A DNA stretch of 49,754 nucleotides from Sorangiineae bacterium NIC37A_2 (GTDB lineage Bacteria; Myxococcota_A; Polyangia; Polyangiales; Polyangiaceae): contig NASX01000035.1 of NCBI GenBank assembly GCA_002085155.1, positions 5 through 49,758 on the forward strand, given 5' to 3'. Both the position numbers and the translations under genes were made by a program. This document shows, one piece after another, positions 33,225 through 41,837 of the stretch (its first letter is position 1; each line of letters starts with the position of its first letter). The notes under the pieces were generated by a model, which had not been told where the DNA came from, ran no database searches, and worked only from the letters and a program-made list of their open reading frames with translations.

Positions 33225-34466
33225 TCACGGACTTGTCACGCCCGGCGCACCCTTCCCTGCAAAGTATGCACGGAGCACGTCGCGTGCGAGGTGGGTGCCT
33301 TTGATTTGCCACTCGGGAGTGTTCACGACGACTGCCGCTACGGCGATCTCGGGATCGGACGCGGGCGCAAAGGCCACGAGCCACGTGTAGTGCCGGTTCT
33401 CCTTCTGCCGCGTCAGAGTTCCGGTCTTCCCCGCGACCTCGATGCCCGGCAAAAACGACCGCCCCCTGTCATCGTGAAACGCAGAGTACGCTGAGCCGTC
33501 CGAGATCGTCTTCTTCATCATCTTGGCGACCTCGGCGGCGGTATCCTTTTGGAGGGCGCGCCGGAGCACCTTCGGCTCGAGGGGGAATTCGTAGAGGACT
33601 TCTTTGCCCTGTCGCACGCGGCTCACAATGCGCGGCTCAAGGGTCACACCGCCATTGGCGATGGTCTGGGTGAGCACGGCTGCGGCGAGCGGAGAGAGCG
33701 TTGTGTGCCAAAAGCCGGCCGCCGCGCGCGCGAATTCGAGGGGCTCGTCAGGAATCTCAATTTTCGGCGCCTCGTTCTGGACCGGGAATGGCACAGGCGT
33801 GCCGAAGCCGAGCGCTCCGCCGACCTTCATGAGATCTTCGGGAGTGAGGTGCTTCTGGGCGAGGCGGCCAAAGACCACGTTGAGCGAGCGCCCCATGGCC
33901 ATGTCGAGAGTCGCGCACCACTTGTCTCGGCGCGGATCTTCTTTCAGCTCTTCGGGAGCGATCTGGCTCCGACCGCCGCGATAACATTGCTCGGTCGAGC
34001 TCGAGAGCCCCGCTTTTTCGACCAGCGCACTTCCGGTGACGACCTTGAACACACTCGCGGCGGGCGCCTCAGCGCGCACGTTCACGTCGAACTTGTCTTT
34101 GCCAAGGACCTGGCTCGCGTACGCGAGGACGTGGCCCGTCTTCACGCCGATCGCGACAACCCCGGCCTCGGGAACGCGATACTTGTGCATGGTCCGGAGC
34201 GCTGCCCGTTCAAGGGTGGGGTCGAGGGTGAGCTCGGCGACGCGCCCCCCGGGGAGCGGAGCTGTCACCCCGCTCGGACGAATGTCGAGCCTGCGCAGGT
34301 CGAGCCCTTCAAGGCTCGCCTCTCGAGCGGCTTTTCCGCTGGTCTTGGTGAGCTTCGCGAGCCTACCCAAGGTCGGATCTACGGGAGCGCCTCCGCGCAC
34401 GACAGGCCAAAGCGCGAGGAGCACCCCGATCAGGCCTCCAATGCTGAGCCAACCACGCAAGGTCAT
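33225..34466 (-). CDS. Penicillin-binding protein (transpeptidase domain)
   Basis: The 413-aa protein is anchored by one N-terminal membrane helix (about 7-22). Its transpeptidase domain carries all three active-site motifs: SVFK at 138-141 (nucleophile Ser138), SLN at 194-196 and KTG at 347-349. There is little N-terminal non-catalytic domain (about 75 residues), so it is smaller than FtsI/PbpA class B proteins. Two cysteines (about 161 and 184) flank the loop before SLN. It probably cross-links periplasmic peptidoglycan strands in elongation or a specialised setting. It is downstream of a GNAT gene on the same strand (102-bp gap). Confidence 0.92.
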   Translation of the reverse strand: MTLRGWLSIGGLIGVLLALWPVVRGGAPVDPTLGRLAKLTKTSGKAAREASLEGLDLRRLDIRPSGVTAPLPGGRVAELTLDPTLERAALRTMHKYRVPEAGVVAIGVKTGHVLAYASQVLGKDKFDVNVRAEAPAASVFKVVTGSALVEKAGLSSSTEQCYRGGRSQIAPEELKEDPRRDKWCATLDMAMGRSLNVVFGRLAQKHLTPEDLMKVGGALGFGTPVPFPVQNEAPKIEIPDEPLEFARAAAGFWHTTLSPLAAAVLTQTIANGGVTLEPRIVSRVRQGKEVLYEFPLEPKVLRRALQKDTAAEVAKMMKKTISDGSAYSAFHDDRGRSFLPGIEVAGKTGTLTRQKENRHYTWLVAFAPASDPEIAVAAVVVNTPEWQIKGTHLARDVLRAYFAGKGAPGVTSP

Positions 34467-34568
34467 GACCCAGGTCCCTACCGAAGCCGCGCGCTCTCGG
34501 GCAAAAAAACGGCGATCCTACGCGGTCCCCGAAGTCCAGCTCAAGGCTTCGAGGGGCCTTTGCTCGTT

Positions 34569-35060
34569 TCAGGAAGCGCGGCGGAGAGGACGCTGCCCCT
34601 GAGTGAGCGCGAGGACCAGACGCACCGCCTCAGCTCCATCGTCGTAATAGCCGGGCAAGCGCGCTTTGAAGCAGAAGCCAAACCGCTCATAGAAAGACAG
34701 CACTGGGGCATCGAGCGCGCGCACCTCCAGGCTCAAAGTCGATAGGCCTCGCTCCCGCGCCTGCTCCACCACCGCCGTGAGCAAAGCGCGCCCTGTACCG
34801 CGCCCACGCTCGCTCGGCTGCACTGCGATCGAGTAAAGGCGGGCGACCGTGGAGCGCGCCCGAAAGAGCACAACCGCGTGCCCCAATACCTCTTGTCCTC
34901 TCTCACAGACGAGCACCAAAGCGCTATTGCGGGCGAGCAACCGTCGGAACGCGACGCTGCCGATCTGATGGACGGAAAAGGCCGCGCGCTCGAGCGCGAC
35001 CATGGTCGGAACGTCAAAGAGCCGCGCCCGCCGCAAACGAAGTTCCTCCCCCTCTTTCAA
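34569..35060 (-). CDS. GNAT acetyltransferase, RimI-like
   Basis: The protein is about 163 aa if started at the TTG at 35060, which has GGAGGAG 7 bases upstream. The frame is open to 35186, but this would overlap the divergent phoH-like gene. Features are LRLRRARLFDVPTMVALERAAF (first strand and helix), LYSIAVQPSERGRGTGRALL (acetyl-CoA loop), SLEVRALDAPVLSFYERFGF and a GYYDDGAEAVRLVL end. These match the RimI group of N-terminal alanine acetyltransferases, but also amino-acid or antibiotic acetyltransferases. The substrate is not known. The start is the least certain part. Confidence 0.87.
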   Translation of the reverse strand: MKEGEELRLRRARLFDVPTMVALERAAFSVHQIGSVAFRRLLARNSALVLVCERGQEVLGHAVVLFRARSTVARLYSIAVQPSERGRGTGRALLTAVVEQARERGLSTLSLEVRALDAPVLSFYERFGFCFKARLPGYYDDGAEAVRLVLALTQGQRPLRRAS

Positions 35061-35137
35061 AACGTCCACTCCTCCCCATCTTAGCAAGTTCCCCTGTCCG
35101 CGACCGAAAGAAATGCTAGAGCCAAGGAACTCCCCGC

Positions 35138-36274
35138 ATGAACGATCCTTCGACTCGGCCGTCGTCGGCCGCCGCTCTCGAGTCATCTCCTCGCCCTGAA
35201 AAGACGCTGCGCCTGGACATCGAGAGCCCAGACCTGCTCCTTCGCTTGACGGGACCCGCGGGGTCGTTCCTCCACGAGGTCGGACTCCAGAGCGGCGCCA
35301 CCGTGAGTCAAAGGGGGCAGTCCGTCTTCGTGAGCGGAGCGCGGGAGCCCGCCGAGCTCGCCTACCGCTTCCTCGAAGGGGTGAGTGAGCTGCTCTCCGA
35401 GGGCTACGAGGTCCGCAACTCGGACGTGGCTCATTCGATCCGTTCCTTGCGCAAAGATCCGAACCGCTCGCTCACCGAGCTTCTCGATCAGGTGATCTTG
35501 ATCACCCCGCGCAAGAAGCCGGTCATGCCGAAGACCGCGACCCAAAGGGACTACATCGCGAAGATCAAAGCGCACGATCTCACCTTCGGCATCGGTCCGG
35601 CCGGAACCGGCAAGACGTATCTCGCGATGGCCATGGCCGCGTCGATGCTTGTCACCCGCCGCGTCAAGCGCATCGTCTTGACGCGGCCCGCAGTGGAAGC
35701 AGGAGAGCGGCTCGGATTTCTGCCGGGAGACTTGGCGGAGAAGGTGAACCCTTACCTGCGGCCGCTCTACGACGCGCTCAATGAGATGCTCGAGTACGAA
35801 AAGGTCCAACAGATGCGCACGCGGGGGGAGATCGAGGTGGCGCCCCTCGCCTTCATGCGCGGGCGCACCTTAAACGACGCCTTCGTGATTCTCGACGAAG
35901 CTCAGAACGCGACCACAGAACAGATGAAGATGTTTTTGACCCGCCTCGGTTACGGTTCAAAAGCTGTGGTCACCGGTGACGTGACCCAGACCGATCTCCC
36001 GCGCGGAGCGAAGAGCGGTCTGGCGGAAGCGAAGAGAATCTTGCGCTCCGTCGAGGGCATCGCTTTCGCAGAGTTCTCTGACGCGGACGTGGTGCGTCAT
36101 CCCCTCGTCCAGCGCATCGTGGTCGCTTACGACGCACACGAAGCGAATGAGCGCGAGCGCCTTCTCCAGGAAAAGCTCGCCGCGCAGGCGGCCGCTGACG
36201 CGGAAGCGGCCGAAGCAGAGGCCGGCGAAGCGAAGGCCGAAGGCAAAACGGCCCAAGAGCCAAACCCGAGGTGA
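35138..36274 (+). CDS. PhoH-like ATPase
   Basis: This is a 378-aa cytoplasmic protein. A divergent KH-like N-terminal region (about 25-95) is followed by the PhoH/SF1-type ATPase core (about 130-340). Walker A is GPAGTGKT at 153-160, VLTRPAVEAGERLGFLPGDL follows, Walker B is FVILDEAQNATTEQMKMFL, and the later motifs are VVTGDVTQTDLP and VVRHPLVQRIV. The last 40 residues are Ala/Glu-rich low complexity. In many bacteria phoH lies next to ybeY and an HD-domain protein, but here it does not. PhoH proteins are linked to RNA metabolism and phosphate stress. The ATG at 35138 has AAGGA upstream. Confidence 0.95.
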   Translation: MNDPSTRPSSAAALESSPRPEKTLRLDIESPDLLLRLTGPAGSFLHEVGLQSGATVSQRGQSVFVSGAREPAELAYRFLEGVSELLSEGYEVRNSDVAHSIRSLRKDPNRSLTELLDQVILITPRKKPVMPKTATQRDYIAKIKAHDLTFGIGPAGTGKTYLAMAMAASMLVTRRVKRIVLTRPAVEAGERLGFLPGDLAEKVNPYLRPLYDALNEMLEYEKVQQMRTRGEIEVAPLAFMRGRTLNDAFVILDEAQNATTEQMKMFLTRLGYGSKAVVTGDVTQTDLPRGAKSGLAEAKRILRSVEGIAFAEFSDADVVRHPLVQRIVVAYDAHEANERERLLQEKLAAQAAADAEAAEAEAGEAKAEGKTAQEPNPR

Positions 36275-36466
36275 GCGCCGCGACGGAAGCCCTTTTCGGC
36301 GTTTGCCGAAAAAACTCGCTGGAGCGAAACCGAAGTCAGAAACCTGGGCGTTACGCAGGTGAGCTTTTCCGGGCACCGAGGGCCAGAGAAGATCGCGCCC
36401 GGGGCGAGGGGACGATGTAGTACGCTGCGTCGCCTTCCGCCGCCTTTCCGCCTGCCCGCTGCATCC

Positions 36467-36997
36467 ATGCCCGCGAATAAAGACTCCAACCTGACGCAGC
36501 TCCGCGACACCCTCATCGACCGCGGAGAGAGCACTCCTGCACCCGAGTTCAAGAGCGCGCCCCGCTTCGGCAGTCTGCCGCCGCCCGCTCCGCTCGATCC
36601 GAGAGATCCTTTGCTCATGAGGGTCTCTCCCCTCCTCGAGCTGCTCTATCTCATGCACGCAACGGTAGGCGTCGTGGGCCAAGGAGAGGAGGCCATGCTG
36701 CGCGGCGTCGCTCGCACTTTGAACAGCGATCTTGAAGACCATCAGCTCACTAAGCTGTTCGAGCGTTACGCCGAGCGGCTCCGTCGTGATGGGTTGGATG
36801 AGCGGATCCACAGCGTCACCGAGGCTCTTTCGCTCGACAAGGTCACCGCCGAGTCTGCCTATACGCTGGCCGCCACCCTGGCCTGGGCGAACGACGACGT
36901 CTCACGCGAAGAAGAGGAGCTCCTCAAAGACATCGCGGAGAAACTCGGGATCTCCGGCCGACGTGCGAGCGAGCTGCGCGGCCTCAAGAACCCTTGA
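36467..36997 (+). CDS. TerB-like (tellurite-resistance B family) protein
   Basis: The protein is 176 aa. The first 50 residues are polar and Pro-rich, and the rest is all-helical. DPLLMRVSPLLELLYLMHATVGVVGQGEEAMLRGVARTL matches the family's helix pair with an acidic loop, and DDVSREEEELLKDIAEKLGI gives the second acidic helix. TerB-type domains bind metal ions and occur in many proteins unrelated to tellurite. The frame is open upstream to 36359, but the ATG at 36467 begins a more usual sequence. It is 192 bp after the PhoH gene on the same strand. Confidence 0.75.
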   Translation: MPANKDSNLTQLRDTLIDRGESTPAPEFKSAPRFGSLPPPAPLDPRDPLLMRVSPLLELLYLMHATVGVVGQGEEAMLRGVARTLNSDLEDHQLTKLFERYAERLRRDGLDERIHSVTEALSLDKVTAESAYTLAATLAWANDDVSREEEELLKDIAEKLGISGRRASELRGLKNP

Positions 36998-37018
36998 TTC
37001 TGGCCCCTACTCCGGCCG

Positions 37019-37927
37019 TCAGCGCGCCGCCTCTTCGACCCAAACGTCGCGGACAACGGGCGGACCGTCCGCGTAAAGCTCGAGCGCCATGTGATGGCGC
37101 ACCTCACTCTTGGCTCCATTGAAGATACGGGGAACGACCGACGCGTTCACATAGAGCGTTCCGTCCTTCTCCAGTTGAGCCGTGCGCTCTCGCTCGGCGC
37201 CCGGGCGCGGTGGGCGCCTGTGCATATGCCCTGCGATGACAGCGAGCACTCGGTGCTCCTCTTTCGAATATCGCACGGCCGCTTCGAGATCCCGATCGCC
37301 CCAGTCGCCTCCCTCTTTGCGAAAATCGGCGCCGAAGATATCCGTGCCTCGGTCCCCGAGCCCCGATGGACCATTGTGAGCGAGCCAAACAATGTCGCGG
37401 GTGGGCGCGGCGCGCACCATTTCTCGGAGCAGCGCTTCCGACCCTCCTTGGTCGAAGACTCCGTAACGCTCAGCGAGGCCCGACGGGTGGAATAGATCGG
37501 GACCGCCTCGAGAATACGGCCGGCCGACGAGCACCGAGAATGAATAGTCAGAGAAGGTATAGGTGCGCAGATCGTAGCCACAGAGCGCCACCGAGCTCTC
37601 CTGCTCGCCTCTGCCCCGGGACACGCGCATCAGCGCGGCGAGGCGCGCCTGGTACTTGAACTCCGCAGAGATCTCCGCCGCGTAAGGCGCGTCATTGTTC
37701 CCAGCGACAACGAGCGTCGGTTTGTCGAGACGAGCCACCTCCCGCGCGATGCCGATTCCGTTCTGCGCAGTCCCGCTCCCGAGGTCCCCCGTGAGAAGAA
37801 GCAAGTCGTAGTCTGAACGATTGAAATAGCGCGCGTCGACGGCGTCGAATGCGCCGTGAAGGTCACCGATGATCCCAATTTTGACTTTCGGCGCGATGGC
37901 TCGTTCTTGTCCCACGATCGGATGCAT
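37019..37927 (-). CDS. Calcineurin-like metallophosphoesterase (TIGR04168-like)
   Basis: The 302-aa protein has the binuclear metal motifs of the calcineurin-like phosphoesterases: GDLHG (about 21-25), GDLGSG (about 47), GNND (about 75), a His in LAHNGPSGLG, and AGHMHRR. The LAHNGPSGLGDRG segment and overall layout recall the TIGR04168 subgroup of cyanobacteria and plants. The physiological substrate is unknown. Start choices are the ATG at 37927 and a GTG at 37939, and neither has a clear ribosome binding site. It is convergent with the TerB-like gene, with 21 bp between stops. Confidence 0.9.
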   Translation of the reverse strand: MHPIVGQERAIAPKVKIGIIGDLHGAFDAVDARYFNRSDYDLLLLTGDLGSGTAQNGIGIAREVARLDKPTLVVAGNNDAPYAAEISAEFKYQARLAALMRVSRGRGEQESSVALCGYDLRTYTFSDYSFSVLVGRPYSRGGPDLFHPSGLAERYGVFDQGGSEALLREMVRAAPTRDIVWLAHNGPSGLGDRGTDIFGADFRKEGGDWGDRDLEAAVRYSKEEHRVLAVIAGHMHRRPPRPGAERERTAQLEKDGTLYVNASVVPRIFNGAKSEVRHHMALELYADGPPVVRDVWVEEAAR

Positions 37928-38059
37928 CAGATAGGACACGGGGAGGCGCCGTCAAGCGAGCTCGAAGGAGCCGAGACACTCCTGACATAAAGCCGCCGCC
38001 GTCCGTTCGCAGAGAAGAAGCCACATCGAACCTCGCCCGGAAGCGCCCATACGAAAAGA

Positions 38060-38080
38060 CTGCGCGGGGCCCCCGCGCAG
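38060..38080. repeat. Perfect 10-bp inverted repeat in a divergent gap
   Basis: CTGCGCGGGG, one base, then CCCCGCGCAG. It lies between the divergent metallophosphoesterase and glycosyltransferase genes. A hairpin from it would be very stable even after opening a loop. There is no T-run on either side, so it is not a typical terminator. An operator or cruciform site is possible. Confidence 0.5.
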
Positions 38081-38173
38081 CCCCAAGCGCGCGTCTGGTC
38101 CGAGAAACCGGCCGAGCCGCGAGGCGAAGCTGCGCAGGCGCGATTTTTGGCTTAGCCTGCGCCGCGGCACTCG

Positions 38174-39346
38174 ATGCATGTGAGCTTCGTATTTGCGTCC
38201 GTCTCCCGAAAAGCGGGTGGACTGTTTGGGGTAGGTCATCGCCTGGCCCAAGAGCTCTCGAAGCTCGAAGAGATCGGCGCGAGCGTGCTCGGACTTGTCG
38301 ACGAGTTCACGGACCAGGATCGAGCTCTCTGGGCGCCAGTTTCCGTTTGCGCGTTTCCCGCCCAAGGACCGACGAGCCTGGGTTGGTCTCCGGGGTATCA
38401 GAGAGAACTGATTCGCCTGCGCCCGGACGTCGTTCACGCCCACGGCCTCTGGACCCTCGCCTCCTTCGAGGCGATGCGATACGCCCGCGCTCATCGCGTT
38501 CCCTATCTGCTGTCCCTGCATGGGATGGCCGATCCTTGGGCCCTTCGGAACTCGAGGTACAAGAAGCGCGTCGCCTGGGCTCTCTACCAACGGAAGAGCC
38601 TCGAGGAAGCCAGCGCGCTCGTCGTGACCTCAAAGCGCGAAGCGGACGCGCTGCGTTCGCTCGGGGTCACGGCGCCGATCGCCCTGGTCCAAAACGGGGT
38701 CGATCCGATCGCCACCTCCCCCGTATCTCCGTTCGAAGGCCGTGTCCCTCCGGCCAGGCGCACGTTGCTCTTCCTCGGTCGCATCCATCCCAAGAAGGGC
38801 CTCGCTGAGCTCTTGCAAGGCTTCGCTCACTTCAAGCAAAGCTCGCCGGAGCTCGCGGAGCGATGGAGTCTGGTTGTTACGGGCTGGGACGATGGTGGAC
38901 ACGAAGTGCGCTACCGAACTCTCGCGAGCTCCCTCGGTCTCGACGAGCCTTCGCTGATTTGGACGGGACCCCTCTTCGGCGAACAGCGGGACGCCGTCCT
39001 CGCCCACGCCGACGCGTTCATCTTGCCTTCCTTCAGTGAAGGGATGCCGATGGCTGTCCTCGAAGCGCTCTCCGCCGGCACTCCCGTCCTCCTGACTCCC
39101 GAGTGCAACCTGCCGATGGTGGCTCCGAGCGGCGCGGGCGTCTCCATCACTCCCTCCGCAGAAGGCGTGACAAGAGGCCTCCGAGAGCTCGCGACCATGT
39201 CCGATGACGCACGCCAGGCCATGGGAAAGCGGGGCGCGGACCTCGTCTCCCGTTCCTTCACCTGGAGTGGGGTCGCGAGCGATACGGTTCGCATCTACCG
39301 CTGGCTCCTCGGCGAAGCCGAGGAGCCGAGCGATCTGCTCTATTGA
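38174..39346 (+). CDS. GT4-family glycosyltransferase
   Basis: The 390-aa protein has the GT-B fold. The N-terminal domain reads HVSFVFASVSRKAGGLFGVG, then VVHAHGLWTLASFEAMRYAR and LLSLHGMADPWAL. A sugar-nucleotide-binding C-terminal domain follows with LLFLGRIHPKKGLAELL, VVTGWDDGG and the catalytic/donor EX7E block FILPSFSEGMPMAVLEALSAGTPVLLT. Retaining GT4 enzymes add sugars to exopolysaccharide, lipopolysaccharide O-chains or lipids. No surface-polysaccharide cluster is around it, so the acceptor is unknown. The ATG at 38174 is at the family's normal start. Confidence 0.94.
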   Translation: MHVSFVFASVSRKAGGLFGVGHRLAQELSKLEEIGASVLGLVDEFTDQDRALWAPVSVCAFPAQGPTSLGWSPGYQRELIRLRPDVVHAHGLWTLASFEAMRYARAHRVPYLLSLHGMADPWALRNSRYKKRVAWALYQRKSLEEASALVVTSKREADALRSLGVTAPIALVQNGVDPIATSPVSPFEGRVPPARRTLLFLGRIHPKKGLAELLQGFAHFKQSSPELAERWSLVVTGWDDGGHEVRYRTLASSLGLDEPSLIWTGPLFGEQRDAVLAHADAFILPSFSEGMPMAVLEALSAGTPVLLTPECNLPMVAPSGAGVSITPSAEGVTRGLRELATMSDDARQAMGKRGADLVSRSFTWSGVASDTVRIYRWLLGEAEEPSDLLY

Positions 39347-39359
39347 CCTTCGCGAAGGT
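39346..39359. terminator. Short bidirectional terminator-like palindrome
   Basis: The palindrome ACCTTCGCGAAGGT fills the 13 bases between the stops of two converging genes (glycosyltransferase and PEBP lipoprotein). The stem is 5-6 bp at best and no long T-run follows, so its strength is doubtful. Confidence 0.4.
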
Positions 39360-40322
39360 TCATTCCTTCTCGAGACAGTCCTCCGGCGGGTCTCCCACTG
39401 AGGGACAAGGCGGCTTCGGCGTGGGAGGCAAGACGCCGTCCGGAATCTCGCTGGCGTGGGCGTCGGATGTGCCGCGATATTCGGCGACCGCCAGCGCAAT
39501 CGACTGGAAGTAGTCGTCCATGAGGCGGACGGTGCTGACCCCCGGCTCCTGAGCTGGAATCTCTGCCTCCGCGACCGGGAGCGCATAGACCACAAACGAA
39601 TAGCTATCCTCGAAGTCCGTCGGAGAGGCGGGATCGAAGTTCGGGCAAGGCCCGAAGAACGAATAGTCCTTGAAATTCGCCCACTGGAGCGCGCCCTCGA
39701 CGTCTTCCGAATTAAACCCTGGGCCGAGCTCGGCAGGCAGCGCCGTCGTGGACGCGGGGATATCCCACATGGCCCAGTGGTAGCCGCGGTTATAGGCTGC
39801 GTCGGATGGCGCAGTGATCGCGAGGATCGCGATGTCCTTGAAGACGACGGCGAAGCTCTCCGTGCCGTCGGGGGCCCCTTCCCAGCTGATGGCCGGCGAG
39901 GTTCCTTCGGGGAAGGGCTTGCCCTCACAGGTGTGCGCCTCCGGGATCGGACCACAATAGTCGAAGCCCTCGACAGTCACGGAGAAATCCTCGTCGCCCG
40001 CCGCGAGACTGTCGATGTCCTCACAGTTCGGTCGGGCCGGGGGACCATCGTCGCCTCCCATGCCACCGCCCGCCATCGAGCCCGCTTCTCCTCCCGTTTC
40101 GCTCCCACCACTGGCTCGGCCGCCCGAAGACCTTCCGCCGCTCGCTCGTCCCCCCGACGCGCTACCGCCACTGGACTTGCCTCCCGACGCGCTGCCGCCG
40201 CTCAAGCGTCCTCCGCTCGAGTCGCCGCCCGTGCCGTCTTCAGGCTCATCGTCCCCATTACACCCGCCCAATAAAGCGCCCACAAGGAGCGCCCCCCAGG
40301 CGACCCACGATGCTTTTCTCAT
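39360..40322 (-). CDS. PEBP/YbhB-family lipoprotein
   Basis: The 320-aa protein has a signal peptide and lipobox LGGC (Cys about 21), then about 85 residues of Gly/Ser/Arg/Ala repeat (SGGRASGG type). A phosphatidylethanolamine-binding (YbhB/YbcL, Raf-kinase-inhibitor-like) domain follows, with TSPAISWEGAPDGTESFAVVFKD, a RGYHWAMWDIPASTTALP pocket and a WANFKDYSFFGPCPN turn. Bacterial members are of unknown role; some bind lipids or inhibit proteases. The ATG at 40322 has GGAGGAAAA upstream and is better than the frame start at 40376. The C-terminus carries a cysteine pair (CPSVGDPPEDC). Confidence 0.88.
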   Translation of the reverse strand: MRKASWVAWGALLVGALLGGCNGDDEPEDGTGGDSSGGRLSGGSASGGKSSGGSASGGRASGGRSSGGRASGGSETGGEAGSMAGGGMGGDDGPPARPNCEDIDSLAAGDEDFSVTVEGFDYCGPIPEAHTCEGKPFPEGTSPAISWEGAPDGTESFAVVFKDIAILAITAPSDAAYNRGYHWAMWDIPASTTALPAELGPGFNSEDVEGALQWANFKDYSFFGPCPNFDPASPTDFEDSYSFVVYALPVAEAEIPAQEPGVSTVRLMDDYFQSIALAVAEYRGTSDAHASEIPDGVLPPTPKPPCPSVGDPPEDCLEKE

Positions 40323-40568
40323 ATTTTTCCTCCCTCCTCGCTGATTCGAGGCGAGCCATCGAACGCCGGCACACACAAATTGTCAACATCCAGCCCCTCA
40401 CAAATCGCCTCACATCCGTGAGTGCTTTGCTGTGTCGTCCCTGTTTCACGCCCCCTCACCAGCGGGCGCGCGCCCTTTAACTTCTACTCTCTCGGAAAGA
40501 TTCTCTCTGCGAGAGCCCCCTCGCAGTTCAGGAGTTCCGGCGCGTGATCACGAACTCTGAAAAGCGGC

Positions 40569-41822
40569 TCACTTTTCTTTCGAGAGAGGCGTTTCTTGGT
40601 CGCTGGACGGGTCCATGTCGGCGCAGCAGCGGAACCCGAGGTGATAGTTGCGGTGACTGTTCGGGTCTTTGATCTTCGTCGTATGCCAGTTCTTGGCGCG
40701 CCAACGACAGTCGTCGGGATTTGTCTCCTCCCGAGCAAACAAGAACCAACTGCCCTTCATCTCCGTGTAGCCTTTTCCACCGAGTTCCTCCGGGTAAAGG
40801 GGGAAGTTCATGTGCTCTGCCACGTTGCCGTGCTGGTCGAAGATGCCCGTGGGCGTCCTACACTCAGGGAACGCGCCCGCGGGATAGTCGTTGGTCCCGC
40901 AGCGCTGGTAGCTCACGGCGTCACAGCCGGAGCTCTTCTGAGCCCCTGTTCCGCAGCGGCTGTGATCCTTTTGGGGCCCGTAGGCCCAAACCAAAGTGCG
41001 GGCCTGATTGTGCCAGCCTTCCATCAAAATGCGGCGGCTGCGGCGATACTCGGCCCCCTCCCCCTTGGGAACTCGAGCGTAATCGTATTCCTCGGTGGCG
41101 GGCCTGACTTCACCTGCGCAAGCCCCTTCCCACTCGTGAGCGTCACACAGGCGCTTGCCGAGACTCTCACAGATTGCGCTCGCTTCGCTCGCGCGCACCC
41201 AGACAACGGGATATTCACAGCGAACGTTGGGGAACTCAAACATGTCGACGCAGAGCTCCTCGGACACGCGCACCATGTTGCGCCGGGGACACTCTTCGCT
41301 CATCTGGGGCGCCTCCAGGCCCGCCCAGGCCCTGTCGCACTCCTTCTGCGTCTGGGCGGGACGACTCACCTCCGGGTTGCCGAAGCTGAGCAGCTCCGAT
41401 GCGTCAATGATGCCAAAGAGAGCCTTTCGAGCTTCCTCGTCGAGCCTCTCGTAAGCGGCGATGAGCTTCTTCAGATAGGCCTGCTGCTCCCGGACAGGGC
41501 GCTTTCGAAGCTCCGTATCGACGGGCCCGAGCCCAAGAGGGCGCGGCTGGTCGGACGTAAATCGCGGCACCTTCGGGGCGGCTGCGCTCTGAGGAGGCGC
41601 AACATGAGGGGCCGGCTCTACCAGCGGAGGGTTCGCAGGCTCTTCGCCCGGGGCGCTCGTCTTCTCGGGCTCCTTCTTCGAGCAAGCGAGGAGTGGAAGG
41701 GCCGCTAGACAGAGGGCGAGCGACACGAGCCTCCACGGGGTGCACTCGACCAGAAGCCTCTCTGCGGTAGGCTCAGGGAGGCGGCGCGACGCGAAAGTAG
41801 AAGACCTGGACGCGCACCTCAT
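40569..41822 (-). CDS. FGE/SUMF1-domain lipoprotein
   Basis: The 417-aa protein has a lipobox LLAC (Cys about 47), a Pro/Ala/Glu-rich linker, and a helical part (about 105-150). A formylglycine-generating-enzyme/sulfatase-modifying-factor domain follows (about 180-400), with LCVDMFEFPNVRCEYPVVWVRASEA, CESLGKRLCDAHEWEGACAG, GIFDQHGNVAEHM, MKGSWFLFA and a LGFRCCAD end. SUMF1-like domains are mostly not real FGEs; many are structural or protein-binding. Whether the Cu-binding cysteine pair of true FGE is present could not be checked. The start may instead be a GTG at 41726, which has GGAGG nearby and gives a shorter signal peptide. It is 15 bp after the hydrolase-like gene, so they are likely co-transcribed. 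Confidence 0.85.
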   Translation of the reverse strand: MRCASRSSTFASRRLPEPTAERLLVECTPWRLVSLALCLAALPLLACSKKEPEKTSAPGEEPANPPLVEPAPHVAPPQSAAAPKVPRFTSDQPRPLGLGPVDTELRKRPVREQQAYLKKLIAAYERLDEEARKALFGIIDASELLSFGNPEVSRPAQTQKECDRAWAGLEAPQMSEECPRRNMVRVSEELCVDMFEFPNVRCEYPVVWVRASEASAICESLGKRLCDAHEWEGACAGEVRPATEEYDYARVPKGEGAEYRRSRRILMEGWHNQARTLVWAYGPQKDHSRCGTGAQKSSGCDAVSYQRCGTNDYPAGAFPECRTPTGIFDQHGNVAEHMNFPLYPEELGGKGYTEMKGSWFLFAREETNPDDCRWRAKNWHTTKIKDPNSHRNYHLGFRCCADMDPSSDQETPLSKEK

Positions 41823-41837
41823 GAGCCCAGAAGAGCT

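Noticed and set aside
35061-35186. N-terminal extension of the RimI-like GNAT
   Set aside because: It would overlap the start of the divergent phoH-like gene and adds residues that do not look like GNAT. The TTG at 35060 has a proper ribosome binding site.
38630-39955. Minus-strand frame of about 441 codons opposite the glycosyltransferase
   Set aside because: It crosses two genes on its way and is Arg/Ser-rich throughout. The plus-strand GT4 gene and the minus-strand PEBP gene explain the region.
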